Shown here: in pieces, positions 24,010-33,145 of the stretch | How positions within the stretch are numbered: position 1 is the stretch's first letter | Layout of the letters: each line of letters begins with the position of its first letter | NCBI GenBank assembly: GCA_004553545.1 | Contig: SFLD01000035.1 | Span: 1-56,162 of the forward strand | DNA length: 56,162 nucleotides | Reading direction: 5' to 3' | Origin: Clostridiales bacterium | GTDB taxonomy: Bacteria; Bacillota; Clostridia; Oscillospirales; Oscillospiraceae | Position numbers and translations under genes: made by a program | Notes under the pieces: generated by a model | Seen by the model: the letters and a program-made list of their open reading frames with translations, nothing else | The model's database searches: none | Told to the model about the DNA's origin: nothing

Positions 24010-24262
24010 CATCCCTGTAGGGGCGGGGCTCCGTCCCCGCCCGGTTTCCCCGGGGGGTGAGGAAGGCTGCAATAGGATCTGTAGGGGCCGACCTGTGTGT
24101 CGGCCCGTGAACGGGTCCCGCGCAGAGGCGTGCCCGGGCGGACACACAGGTCCGCCCCTACGCGGAGGGGGAGGCGTTCCGGAGTAACGGGAATCGGTGT
24201 GAAACGACGCCTTTCCCGGCGGGACGGAGCCCGCCCCCTACCGGGGGGGCCGGAGCAGGCCG
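24010..24262 (-). repeat. Dispersed palindromic repeat family B, copy in reverse orientation
   Basis: Reverse-complement relative of 6345-6590. It includes GGGGCGGGGCTCCGTCCCCG, GGGGCCGACCTGTGTGTCGG, GGGCGGACACACAGGTCCGC and GCGGGACGGAGCCCGCCCCC. It ends next to a GCGGGGTG...CACCCCGC palindrome at about 24278-24300. Confidence 0.75.
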
Positions 24263-24308
24263 GTGTGTCCAGGACGGCGGGGTGCGGTCACCCCGCCCTA
24301 CGGGGTGC

Positions 24309-25040
24309 TCAGGCTTCGGCGCGCTTTTTGAGCTGCTGGGCGGTGACGGCGTAGCCCTTCTCCAGCTCTTCGTCCACCGGGATGGTCCCGGGGACCTCCG
24401 CCCCGGCGTGGGCCAGGACCCGGCGGGCGACCTCCCGCAGGAGGGCCGGGTTTTTCACGAGGATTGGCCCCGTCAGGGCGGAGGCGAAGACATTCCCCTT
24501 CTGGTAGCCCTCGGGCCGCTTCTCCCCGTCGTTGCCGTAGCCCATGGCGAGGGAGCTGAGCAGCGGCGTCTCGATGCCGGTGATGACGGCGGACTTATTC
24601 TGAAAGCCCACAATGGGTTCCGGGAAGAGGGGGCAGACGCCGTAGACATCCTCCACGAAGCGCTTCTCCGTCTCCCGGGAGAGGAAATCGGCCAGGCCCA
24701 GGGCCTCCCAGTCCTTCCCCCGCTGGTCCGTGATCCGGCGGCCCAGGAGCTCCATGGCGCTGCCGGCGAAGAGCATGGGAAGGCCCGCCTCCGCCGCAGA
24801 GCGGAGGACCGCCGCGTAAGGCGTCAGGGCCTCCAGGGCTGCCTTCTGGGCCCGCTCGGTGCCCGCGCCGAGGTAGAGGAAGTGGCAGCCGTCCAGCGCC
24901 ACGCTCTCGCCGGGCAGGACGGGCTGCACGGTGACGGAGTGCCCCAGCCCCTCCAGCGTCCGGCGGAGGACGGAGAGGTTAGCGTAGCTGCCGTAGAGGT
25001 TCATGAGGTCGGGATAGAGGTGGATGAGTGTCAGTTCCAT
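24309..25040 (-). CDS. GatD-like glutamine amidotransferase domain protein lacking catalytic Cys and His
   Basis: The 243-aa protein aligns end to end with GatD, the glutaminase subunit of the MurT/GatD lipid II amidase (MELTLIHLYPDLMNLYGS, FLYLGAGTERAQ, GYGNDGEKRPEG, GPILVKN). The nucleophile elbow, ICGGYQFLG in S. aureus GatD, is here FAGSAMELLG (91-100), placing Gly93 where Cys94 should be. The catalytic His of YLHGPIL is replaced by Thr190 in ALTGPIL. It therefore should not hydrolyse glutamine. It starts 1 nt after the MurT-like stop, behind AAAGGAGG, so the two are coupled and probably form a complex. Confidence 0.83.
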   Translation of the reverse strand: MELTLIHLYPDLMNLYGSYANLSVLRRTLEGLGHSVTVQPVLPGESVALDGCHFLYLGAGTERAQKAALEALTPYAAVLRSAAEAGLPMLFAGSAMELLGRRITDQRGKDWEALGLADFLSRETEKRFVEDVYGVCPLFPEPIVGFQNKSAVITGIETPLLSSLAMGYGNDGEKRPEGYQKGNVFASALTGPILVKNPALLREVARRVLAHAGAEVPGTIPVDEELEKGYAVTAQQLKKRAEA

Positions 25041-25041
25041 C

Positions 25042-26388
25042 TTAGAGCGCCTCCTTTCTCACGCAGGGGAGATCCAGCAGCTTGTCCCGGTCCGAGAAGC
25101 AGGTGACGACGTAGAGGGCCTCGTCCCCCTTCTCCGCCCCGCTCTCCAGGGCGGCCGCCGCCTCCGGGATGGCGGGGATGACGGTGATCTTCGCCGGGTC
25201 GATGCCGGTGAAGGAGAAGCGCTCGGCGAGATCGTGGCAGTACTGGCCGGAGAGGATGACCCGCCGCACCTGGGGGGCCTTCAGCTGGTCAAAGTCGATG
25301 TCCCAGAGCCAGGAGGTCTCGCTGGTGAAGTACTTCCGGGAGACGGCGTCCACGATGACGAGGACGTCGCAGTCCTCCTTCTGGGCGGCGATATAGCGGA
25401 GGTTCGTGTCGTAAGCGATGGAGTTCTCGTGCTTGGAAGTCAGCAGCATGCCGTGGTGCTCCCCCAGGGTGAACTTCTGCATCCGGCCATTTTTCAGGGT
25501 GTAGCTGCTCAGGACCTTCACGATCTCTGCCCCGGGGATGCCCAGACGGCGGCAGGCGGCGTAGGCCGCCAGGATGTTGTAGGCGTTGTAGATGCTGCGG
25601 AAGGCCAGCTCCACCGGGAACTCCCCGTCGATGGTGAGGACGCCGGCGTCCAGGTCGGCGGAGGTGAGGGTGAAGTCGGTCCTGGGTTTGCGGTGGCCGC
25701 ACTTCGTGCAGCGGTAGGCGCCGATCTGGTTATAGTGGACGTAGTCGTAGGTCATGGGGGCGTGGCAGAGGGGACAGTAGGCCCCGTCGTGATAGACGCC
25801 GGTGGGAGCGTCGGTGGAGAAGGGGGCCCGGTCCATGCCGAACCACTGGACCTTCTCATGCCCCTGGGCAAAGCAGGAGGAGAGGGGATCGTCGGCGTTC
25901 AGAATGAGCTCCGTCTCGGGGTGGATGGCGGGCAGGATCGCCTCATAGACGCTCTCCGGATGGCCGTTGCGGGTGAGCTGGTCCCGGTAGAGGTTGGTGA
26001 TGACGAACTCCGTGGGGTGGAAGTAGCGGAAGGAGTAGCGGGCGTAGCGCTCGTCGCTCTCGAGAAGCAGCACGTCGGCATTGACCTTGCCCCCCAGGGT
26101 GGCGTGGGTCAGGAGCAGGGTCGTAACGCCCTCCACCTGGTTGGAGCCCTCGGCGTTGTAGATGACGGACTTCCCCTGGGCGCGGAGGACGGAGGCGATC
26201 ATCTCCACCGTGGAGGTCTTGCCGTTGGAACCGGTGACGGCCACGATGTGGGGCGGCAGGGTCAGCCGGGCCAGGATGTCCGGGCAGATCTTCAGGGCCG
26301 CCTTGCCGGGCATGGAGCTGCCCTTGCCGATGAGCCGGCCCACGGCGCGGCCCAGCTTGCAGACGACGATGGCGAAAAACTTTCTCAT
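25042..26388 (-). CDS. MurT-like Mur ligase family protein
   Basis: The 448-aa protein starts at MRKFFAIVVCKLG (AAGGAG 9 nt upstream; the ATG 9 nt earlier abuts the ribosome site). A Mur ligase ATP loop TGSNGKTST lies near 52-60, followed by NAEGSNQVEGV, NLYRDQLTR and a Cys4 zinc ribbon (YCPLCHAPM and YRCTKCG, about 205-235) diagnostic of MurT. The DUF1727 C-terminus follows. MurT with GatD amidates the alpha-carboxyl of D-Glu in lipid II, using ammonia supplied by GatD. Here the partner looks catalytically dead, so this ligase may use free ammonia or another nucleophile. Confidence 0.85.
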   Translation of the reverse strand: MRKFFAIVVCKLGRAVGRLIGKGSSMPGKAALKICPDILARLTLPPHIVAVTGSNGKTSTVEMIASVLRAQGKSVIYNAEGSNQVEGVTTLLLTHATLGGKVNADVLLLESDERYARYSFRYFHPTEFVITNLYRDQLTRNGHPESVYEAILPAIHPETELILNADDPLSSCFAQGHEKVQWFGMDRAPFSTDAPTGVYHDGAYCPLCHAPMTYDYVHYNQIGAYRCTKCGHRKPRTDFTLTSADLDAGVLTIDGEFPVELAFRSIYNAYNILAAYAACRRLGIPGAEIVKVLSSYTLKNGRMQKFTLGEHHGMLLTSKHENSIAYDTNLRYIAAQKEDCDVLVIVDAVSRKYFTSETSWLWDIDFDQLKAPQVRRVILSGQYCHDLAERFSFTGIDPAKITVIPAIPEAAAALESGAEKGDEALYVVTCFSDRDKLLDLPCVRKEAL

Positions 26389-26436
26389 GGGAACCATCTC
26401 CTTTTCAAGTAGTAAACGAATGAGGAAACCGGGAAC

Positions 26437-28302
26437 TCACTTCCCGAGATAGACCATCAGGACCGCGATGTCTGCGGGGCTGACGCCGCTGACGCGGCCC
26501 GCCTGGCCGAGAGACCGGGGCCGGAGCTTCGCCAGCTTCTCCCGGGCCTCCAGCCGGAGACCCCGGATGGCGGCGTAGTCGATGTCCTCCGGCAGGAGGC
26601 GGTTTTCCAGCCGCTCCATCTCCGCGATCTGCTTTTCCTGGCGGCGGATGTAGCCCTCGTACTTCACGGCCAGCTCCACCTGCTCGCCCACCTCCGGCGG
26701 CAGCTCCGGCCGCTCCGGGTCGAAGGGAGCCAGGTCTTCATAGCCGATGCCGGGGCGGCGCAGGAGGGAGACCAGGGGGCAGCCGTCGGGAACATCCGTG
26801 GTCCCCTTCCCCGCGAGAAAGGCGGAGAGTTCCGGCGACGGGGCCACGCCCTGGTGGGTGAGGCGCCGGATCTCCCGCTCCGCGGCGGCGTACTTCTCCG
26901 TGACCTTCTGGAGCCGCTCATCGGACACAAGGCCGATGGCGTGGCCGATGGGCGTCAGCCGCCGGTCGGCGTTGTCCTGCCGCAGCACCAGGCGGTACTC
27001 GCTGCGGGAGGTCATGATGCGGTAGGGCTCCTCGGTGCCCTTGGTGACGAGGTCGTCGATGAGGGTGCCGATGTAGCTCTCGGAGCGCTTGAGGACGAAG
27101 TCCCCCTGGCCCCGGAGCTTCCTCGCGGCGTTGACCCCCGCCGCGAAGCCCTGGACGGCGGCCTCCTCATAGCCGGAGGAGCCGTTGAACTGCCCCGCCC
27201 CGTAGAGGCCGGAGATCTCCCGGTACTCCAGGGTGGGCTTCAAAGCCTGGGGGTCGATGCAGTCATACTCGATGGCGTAGGCGGGCCGGGTCATCTCGGC
27301 ATGCCGCAGGCCCGGGATGCTGTGGAGCATGTCCCGCTGGACATCCTCGGGAAGGGACGAGGAGAGCCCCTGGATGTAGAGCTCCTCCGTCTCCAGGCCC
27401 ATGGGCTCCACGAAGATCTGGTGGCGGAGCTTGTCCGGGAAGCGGACGATCTTGGTCTCAAAGCTGGGGCAGTACCGGGGGCCGACCCCCTCGATGGTGC
27501 CGTCGTAGAGGGGGGAGCGGTCCAGGTTCTCCTGCACGATGCGCTTGGTCTCCTCTGTGGTCCAGGTGAGCCAGCAGACGGCCCGGTTCTCCGGCGGCGT
27601 CTCGGTCCCGTAGGAGAAGGGCAGGGGCTTTTCGTCCCCCTCCTGCCGCTCCATCTCGTCGAAGTCCACCGTCCGGGCGTTGACCCGGGGCGGCGTCCCG
27701 GTCTTGAAGCGCCGCAGGGGCAGGCCCAGGTGGAGAAGGCTCTCCGTCAGGCGGTTCGCCGGGTGCAGCCCATCCGGGCCGGAGGGCTCCACGCAGTCCC
27801 CCACAATGGTCCGGCCGGAGAGGTACGTCCCCGTGGCCAGGATCACGGCCCTCACCCGGCAGACCGCCCCGGTGGTGAGGACTACTTCGGAGACGTGCCC
27901 GTCCTCCACCCGGATGTCCACCACCTCTCCCTGGCGGATGTGGAGGTGCTCCTGCCGCTCCAGGGTGCGCTTCATGTACTCCTGATAGCGGCGGCGGTCC
28001 GCCTGGGCCCGGAGGGACCAGACGGCGGGGCCCTTGCCCCGGTTCAGAAGGCGGTACTGGATGCAGCAGGCATCCGCCGCCCGGCCCATCTCGCCCCCCA
28101 GGGCGTCCAGCTCCCGGACCAGGTGGCCCTTGCCGGTGCCGCCGATGGCGGGGTTGCAGGGCATGTTGCCCACGGAGTCTAAGTTGATGGTGAAGACCGC
28201 CGTCTCGCAGCCCAGCCTCGCCGCGGCCAGGGCCGCCTCGATGCCGGCGTGGCCCGCGCCGATGACGGCCACGTCGTAGCTGCCGGCGTCAAACTCTCTC
28301 AT
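26437..28302 (-). CDS. mnmG: tRNA uridine-5-carboxymethylaminomethyl modification enzyme MnmG (GidA)
   Basis: The 621-aa protein is of normal family length. The FAD-binding motif is DVAVIGAGHAGIEAALAAARLG. MnmG signatures are CNPAIGGTGKGHLVRE, GPAVWSLRAQADR and LATGTYLSG, the redox Cys region is PRYCPSFETKIVRFPD, and the C-terminal helical domain has YEGYIRRQEKQI. With MnmE it modifies U34 of certain tRNAs. The start overlaps the stop of the metallophosphoesterase gene (ATGA). It is separated from the MurT gene by 48 bp. Confidence 0.95.
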   Translation of the reverse strand: MREFDAGSYDVAVIGAGHAGIEAALAAARLGCETAVFTINLDSVGNMPCNPAIGGTGKGHLVRELDALGGEMGRAADACCIQYRLLNRGKGPAVWSLRAQADRRRYQEYMKRTLERQEHLHIRQGEVVDIRVEDGHVSEVVLTTGAVCRVRAVILATGTYLSGRTIVGDCVEPSGPDGLHPANRLTESLLHLGLPLRRFKTGTPPRVNARTVDFDEMERQEGDEKPLPFSYGTETPPENRAVCWLTWTTEETKRIVQENLDRSPLYDGTIEGVGPRYCPSFETKIVRFPDKLRHQIFVEPMGLETEELYIQGLSSSLPEDVQRDMLHSIPGLRHAEMTRPAYAIEYDCIDPQALKPTLEYREISGLYGAGQFNGSSGYEEAAVQGFAAGVNAARKLRGQGDFVLKRSESYIGTLIDDLVTKGTEEPYRIMTSRSEYRLVLRQDNADRRLTPIGHAIGLVSDERLQKVTEKYAAAEREIRRLTHQGVAPSPELSAFLAGKGTTDVPDGCPLVSLLRRPGIGYEDLAPFDPERPELPPEVGEQVELAVKYEGYIRRQEKQIAEMERLENRLLPEDIDYAAIRGLRLEAREKLAKLRPRSLGQAGRVSGVSPADIAVLMVYLGK

Positions 28303-29186
28303 GTCGCATTGTCCTTTTCCAGTGTGATGACGGCCACCTGGGGCCGGTTGAAAAGCCGCAGAGCCCAGCGGGGGGAGTTGCCGAGACCCCGGGAGACGAA
28401 GACCTCCGCCGCCGGGTGTCCCCCGTCCGTGCAGGGGTAAAAGCCGCTGGTGAAGGAGGGGAACCACTGCTGGTGGGTGTCGATGAGGCCGTCCGTCCCC
28501 GGCAGGCGCCAGATGCCCCCGTGGGCGTGGCCGCAGAGGGTCAGGTCCGCTCCGAAGCGGCAGTAGCCCCCGTCGAAGCGGTTGTTCCGGTGGGCCAGCA
28601 GCAGCCAGAAGGGATCGCCCCAGTCCGCGTAGACCTCTGCCGCCAGCTCCTCCGGGGTCTTCTGGTCGGCGTAGGCGTTGGGGTCGTCCACCCCCGCGAG
28701 GACCATCTTCCCCTCCCCGCCGGAGGGGCCGGTGAGGGTCAGCTCCACCGCCTCGTTGCTGAGCACCGTGACGCCGGAGAGCCGCAGGGCCTGCTTCACG
28801 CTCTCCGCCCCGGCCGTGCCCAGGGCCCACTCGTGGTTGCCGGTGACGAAGTACGTAGGGGCGATGGCGGTCAGCGCCGCGCCGACCCTCCCGGCGTAGG
28901 CGGCGGGCTCCGCCGTATCCTCGTCCACGAGATCCCCGGTGACCAGGATCAGGTCCGGCTCCGCTCCCGCCACCGCCGCGAGGAGGCGCTCATTGTCCCG
29001 GCCGAACTCCGCCCCGTGGAGGTCCGAGAGCTGCACGATCCGCAGCCCCGCAAGCCCCTCCGGCAGCCGCGCCGAGGCGAAGGTGAAGTCCTCCGTCTGG
29101 ATGCTCCGGTTTTCCCACAGGGCGAAGAGGACCAGCGCCGCCAGCAGGAGAGGCCAGATCTTCCGTTTTCTCCCGTGCCGTGCCAT
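28299..29186 (-). CDS. Membrane-anchored metallophosphoesterase (YkuE-like)
   Basis: The 295-aa protein has a single N-terminal transmembrane anchor (about 10-23) after RKRK, then a calcineurin-like fold. Metal motifs are SDLHG, GDLVD, GNHEW, LLAHRNN and GHAHGG, in family order. Relatives such as B. subtilis YkuE act outside the membrane, some on UDP-sugars or lipid phosphates. The substrate is unknown here. It is coupled to mnmG by ATGA overlap. Confidence 0.87.
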   Translation of the reverse strand: MARHGRKRKIWPLLLAALVLFALWENRSIQTEDFTFASARLPEGLAGLRIVQLSDLHGAEFGRDNERLLAAVAGAEPDLILVTGDLVDEDTAEPAAYAGRVGAALTAIAPTYFVTGNHEWALGTAGAESVKQALRLSGVTVLSNEAVELTLTGPSGGEGKMVLAGVDDPNAYADQKTPEELAAEVYADWGDPFWLLLAHRNNRFDGGYCRFGADLTLCGHAHGGIWRLPGTDGLIDTHQQWFPSFTSGFYPCTDGGHPAAEVFVSRGLGNSPRWALRLFNRPQVAVITLEKDNAT

Positions 29187-29302
29187 GCCGTCCTTCCCTT
29201 CCGATGAGCCCTTCCGGGCAATTTACTCCATTGTAACAATATAGTTTACCACAATCTCCGTCCCATTGCGAGGGGGCGGGGCAAATTTTTCTTTCCCCGG
29301 CG

Positions 29303-29336
29303 AAAAAGCGCCCCGGCGGACCGCTCCGCCGGGGCG
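29303..29336 (-). terminator. Terminator of the MarR/ABC/FtsX operon
   Basis: CGCCCCGGCGGA (29309-29320) pairs with TCCGCCGGGGCG (29325-29336). On the minus strand a CTTTTT tail follows. It lies just after the FtsX-type gene stop at 29345. Confidence 0.85.
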
Positions 29337-29344
29337 TTCTTCGT

Positions 29345-32300
29345 TTATTCCGCGCTCTTCAGGGACTCCACCATGTCGATCTTCCGCATCTTCCGGTAGC
29401 CGAAGCCGTTGACGAGAAGGGAGAAGCCCGCCGTCAGCAGTGCCGCCCAGAGGTAGGCCATGGGGTCCGTCTCCCGGCCGAACATCATGAGGTCGATCTC
29501 CACGCTGCGCACCAGCCACGTGTGGAGCCAGTGCCCCAGCAGGATGCCCACGCCGATGCCCGCCGCCGTCAGTACCACGTTCTCCCGGTTGACGTAGGCG
29601 GAGACCTCCCGGTCGTAGAAGCCCAGGACCTTGATGGTGGCAAGCTCCCGCTTGCGCTCCGTGATGTTGATGTTGGAGAGGTTGTAGAGCACCACGAGAG
29701 CCAGGGCTGCCGCCGAGAGGATGACGATGACCACCACGAAGTCGATGCGCTCCATGGAGTGGTGATAGGTGTCCCGGGTGTCCAGCATCCGGGTGGCCGC
29801 CGCCACGCCGCCGAGATCCATCAGATCGGAGAAAACGGCGTCGCAGGTCTCGGAGGAGTCGTCCACCAGCCGCAGGAGGTAGGCGTTGGGGGTGTAGTCC
29901 TCCCCATAGATCTTCTCATAACTGGCGGGGCTCATGTAGACGAAGTGGGCGAGGTAATGCTCATAGATTCCGGCCACCGTCAGCTCCTGCCGGGTATCTC
30001 CCGCCAGGGTGAAGGGATCCCCCACGGTGACGCCCAGGAGCTCCGAGAGCTTCTCGTCGATGAGGACGCCGCCGTCCTCCGGGGCCTCCAGAATCTCCCC
30101 GGTCCGGTAATCCCGGACGGCCACGAAGTCCCCGAAGGTCTCCGGGTCCGCCACCTCCAGATAGGCCATGATGTTGTATTTCGCCGTCTCCGCCGTCAGG
30201 GAGGCGAGGTAGCAGGGCTCCGAGGCCAGGATCCGCTCATCGGAGGCAAGGTGCTCCTCCACCTCCGTCCGCTCCTCCGCCAGGATGTTGGCGTGGAGGG
30301 CCAGCTGGGCCGTATACTCATAGATGTCCCCATACTGCCGGTCCATGGTGCTGAGAAGGGAGGTCCTGAGGCCGAAGCCCGCGATGATGAGAGCCGTGCA
30401 GCCCGCGATGCCCGCCACCGTCATCCAGAAGCGCTTCTGGTAGCGGAAGAGGTTCCGGGCCGTGACCTTGTGGTTGAAGTCCAGCCGCCGCCAGAGGGGG
30501 CGGATGTACTCGAGAAACACCCGCTTGCCGGGGGCCGGGGCCCGGGGCCGCATGAGACTGGCCGGGACCTCCCGCAGGGCCTTCCAGCAGGCGGCCGCGG
30601 CGCTGGCGCCCGTGCAGAGCACCGCCGCCAGGATGCAGAGGAGGGAGACCTCCGGGTACGAATGGAGCTCGATGTCCGGCACAGCGTACATGATCTGGTA
30701 GGCCGTGAAGATCATCTTGGGGAAGAGGGTATAGCCGATCCCCAGGCCCAGAACGGACCCGAAGAGGGAGGGCAGCATGCCGTAGCCCAGGTACTTCCGG
30801 GAGATGGCGAAGCGCCGGTAGCCCAGGGCCTTCAGGCAGCCGATCTGGGTCCGCTGATCCTCCACCATCCGCGTCATGGTGGTGAGGCACACCAGGGCCG
30901 CCACCAGGAAGAAGAGCACCGGGAAGACGCTGGCGAGGTTCCCCATCCGATCGGCGTCCTGGCCGAAGCCCAGGTAGCCGGGGTTGGAGGAGCGGTCCAG
31001 CACGTACCACTCACAGCTCTCGATGTCCGCCACCTTCCGGCGGGCGTCGGAGAGCTGGCGCTGGTAGTCCGCGATGGTCTCGTCGGCCTCTTGCTTCCCG
31101 TCCTGATACTCCGCGAGGCCCGCGGCGTAGTCCGCCTCGCCGTCCCGGAGGGTCTGCAAGGCATCGGTCAGCTGTGCCTTGCCCTTGGCGGTCTCCTCCG
31201 CCAGGGCGGTCCGGCCGTCCGCCAGGGCCTTCTGGCCGTCCCGGTACTGCCGCCAGCCGTCGTCCAGCCGGGCTCTCGCGTCGGTGAGCTCGGCTTCGGA
31301 CGCGTCCAGCTGTTTCTTGGCGTCGGTGAGCTGCGCCCCGGCGTCATCCAGTTTCCCTTTCGCCTCGTCCAGCTGCGCCCGGGCGGCGGAGAGCTCCGCC
31401 TGACCCGCCCCGTACTCCGCCCAGCCGTCGTCCAGCTCCTTCCGGCCGTCGATGAGCTGCCGGACGCCGTCAAAGAGCTCGGTCTCGCTCTTCGCCAGCT
31501 CGTCCCGCTGGGCCTGGATGGCATCCAGGGCCTCCTGCCGGTACTGGACCAGCTGCGCATGGTCGGCCTTCACGGCCTCCAGCCGGTCCCGGGCCGCCTG
31601 CAGGGCCTTCTCCGCGGCGGAGCGCAGCGGGCTATCCTCCGGCAGGGAGGCCACCAGTTCCTCCAGCTCCGCGATCCGCGCCTCCAGGGCCGCGATGGTC
31701 TCGTCGATGGTCCCCTCGTCCGGCAGGGGGGCCGCGTTCAGGGCGTTCCAGGCGGCGGCCAGGGCCGCGTCGGCGTCGGCGAAGAAGGTCTCCACCTCCG
31801 CCCGGGTCTCCGGGTCCTCCGTGAGGAGGCCGTTCACCAGCGCTTCCGGGGTCTTCCCCAGGGCGATGGCCACGGTCCGCAGCTGCTCCTGGAGCTGGGC
31901 CACCCCGGCCGCATACTCCGCCTCTCCGGCCTCCAGCTTCCGCCGTCCGGCGGCCAGCTGGGCCGCGCCGGCTTCATACTGGGCAAGGCCGTCCTCATAC
32001 TGCGTTTGGCCGTCCCGGAACTCCGCCAGGGCCTCCTCATACTGCCGCTTGCCGTCCTGCCACCGGGCAAGACCCTCGGCGTAGGCGGCCTCGTTGTCGT
32101 TCAACGTTGCCAGGGCGTCCGCCAGCTCCTGCTCGGCGTCGGAGAGCTGCTGCCGGGCCTTGGCGGTCTCCTCCGTCAGGGTCTTCTGCCCGTCCCGATA
32201 GTCCCGCCAGCCGTCGTCCAGCTGCCGCCTGGCGTCCTGGAGCTTGCCCCAGGCGTCGGAGAGCTTCTCCTCCGCCTCGGCCCGGGCGTCGTCCAGCTGC

Positions 32301-33109
32301 CGCTGGGCGTCCGCCAGTTTCTCATTGGCCTCGTCCACGATGGCCTGCCGCCGCAGGGGCGCCCGGACCTCCGCCAGCTGCTCCAGCTCCGTTACCGAGG
32401 CATCCACAATGGCCTGGTAGGCGTCCGAGAAGGCCACCTCCTCCGCCGCGCCCTGCACCGTGAGGTAGGCGGCGGTGTAGTAATCCATGGCAAAGGCGCT
32501 CTCCGGGAGGCAGAGGAAGGCCGTGGCCTGCCCGGTGCCGAGGGTCGAGGTCCCCCGCTCCAGGCTGATGTAGAAGGGGGACTGGACCACGCCCACCACG
32601 GTGAACTCCGTCCGGGCCAGGGCATCCGCGTAGGTCCCCTGGGTCCGCAGGTGCAGGGTGTCGCCCACGACCACGTCCATCTTGGTGAGCATCAGCCGGT
32701 CCACCACGCACTCGTCCTCCGCCTCCGGCATCCGGCCGTCCAGCAGGGTCAATCGATTCAGTTCCTGGGGCAGGGAGTAGACCTTCACCACGGCGTCGCT
32801 GCCCTCGGCGTCCGCCTTCACGGCGGAGGCAAAGGCGTCAATGAGATAGACCCCCTCGGCCCGCTCCACCGTGGGCTCCGCCGCCATGGCGTCGATGTCC
32901 TCCCCGGTGAGGCCCAGGGTGGAGAGCACCTGCACGTCCATGAACTGCGCCTCGTCCATATAGGTATCGAGGGTCCGCTTCATGTCCGGCGCCGTGGCCC
33001 GGAGGCCGGAGAGAAAGGCCACCGCCAGCGCCGCCAGGATAAAGATCGAGAGGAAGCGGCTCTTGCTGTGCTGCACCTCCCGCAGGAAATCCTTCTCCAA
33101 TGCCCGCAT
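29345..33109 (-). CDS. Giant FtsX/MacB-family ABC permease with long coiled-coil ectodomain
   Basis: The 1254-aa protein starts behind GGAAGGGAGG. Transmembrane 1 lies at about 18-38 and is followed by an extracellular MacB-like domain to about 240. Residues ~250-680 are a very long coiled coil with recurring units such as YEDGLAQYEAGAAQLAAG and LDDGWRDYRDGQKTL. An FtsX core follows near 720-850 (FPVLFFLVAALVCLTTM, ALGYRRFAISRKYLG). After a second ectodomain come three helices near the C-terminus with a second FtsX motif (ELATIKVLGFYDREVSAYV). It pairs with the ATPase at 33146. Likely mechanotransmission or efflux across the wall; the substrate is unknown. Confidence 0.88.
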   Translation of the reverse strand: MRALEKDFLREVQHSKSRFLSIFILAALAVAFLSGLRATAPDMKRTLDTYMDEAQFMDVQVLSTLGLTGEDIDAMAAEPTVERAEGVYLIDAFASAVKADAEGSDAVVKVYSLPQELNRLTLLDGRMPEAEDECVVDRLMLTKMDVVVGDTLHLRTQGTYADALARTEFTVVGVVQSPFYISLERGTSTLGTGQATAFLCLPESAFAMDYYTAAYLTVQGAAEEVAFSDAYQAIVDASVTELEQLAEVRAPLRRQAIVDEANEKLADAQRQLDDARAEAEEKLSDAWGKLQDARRQLDDGWRDYRDGQKTLTEETAKARQQLSDAEQELADALATLNDNEAAYAEGLARWQDGKRQYEEALAEFRDGQTQYEDGLAQYEAGAAQLAAGRRKLEAGEAEYAAGVAQLQEQLRTVAIALGKTPEALVNGLLTEDPETRAEVETFFADADAALAAAWNALNAAPLPDEGTIDETIAALEARIAELEELVASLPEDSPLRSAAEKALQAARDRLEAVKADHAQLVQYRQEALDAIQAQRDELAKSETELFDGVRQLIDGRKELDDGWAEYGAGQAELSAARAQLDEAKGKLDDAGAQLTDAKKQLDASEAELTDARARLDDGWRQYRDGQKALADGRTALAEETAKGKAQLTDALQTLRDGEADYAAGLAEYQDGKQEADETIADYQRQLSDARRKVADIESCEWYVLDRSSNPGYLGFGQDADRMGNLASVFPVLFFLVAALVCLTTMTRMVEDQRTQIGCLKALGYRRFAISRKYLGYGMLPSLFGSVLGLGIGYTLFPKMIFTAYQIMYAVPDIELHSYPEVSLLCILAAVLCTGASAAAACWKALREVPASLMRPRAPAPGKRVFLEYIRPLWRRLDFNHKVTARNLFRYQKRFWMTVAGIAGCTALIIAGFGLRTSLLSTMDRQYGDIYEYTAQLALHANILAEERTEVEEHLASDERILASEPCYLASLTAETAKYNIMAYLEVADPETFGDFVAVRDYRTGEILEAPEDGGVLIDEKLSELLGVTVGDPFTLAGDTRQELTVAGIYEHYLAHFVYMSPASYEKIYGEDYTPNAYLLRLVDDSSETCDAVFSDLMDLGGVAAATRMLDTRDTYHHSMERIDFVVVIVILSAAALALVVLYNLSNINITERKRELATIKVLGFYDREVSAYVNRENVVLTAAGIGVGILLGHWLHTWLVRSVEIDLMMFGRETDPMAYLWAALLTAGFSLLVNGFGYRKMRKIDMVESLKSAE

Positions 33110-33145
33110 GTTGGGGTCCTCCCTTCCGGAAAAATCAGAAATTCC

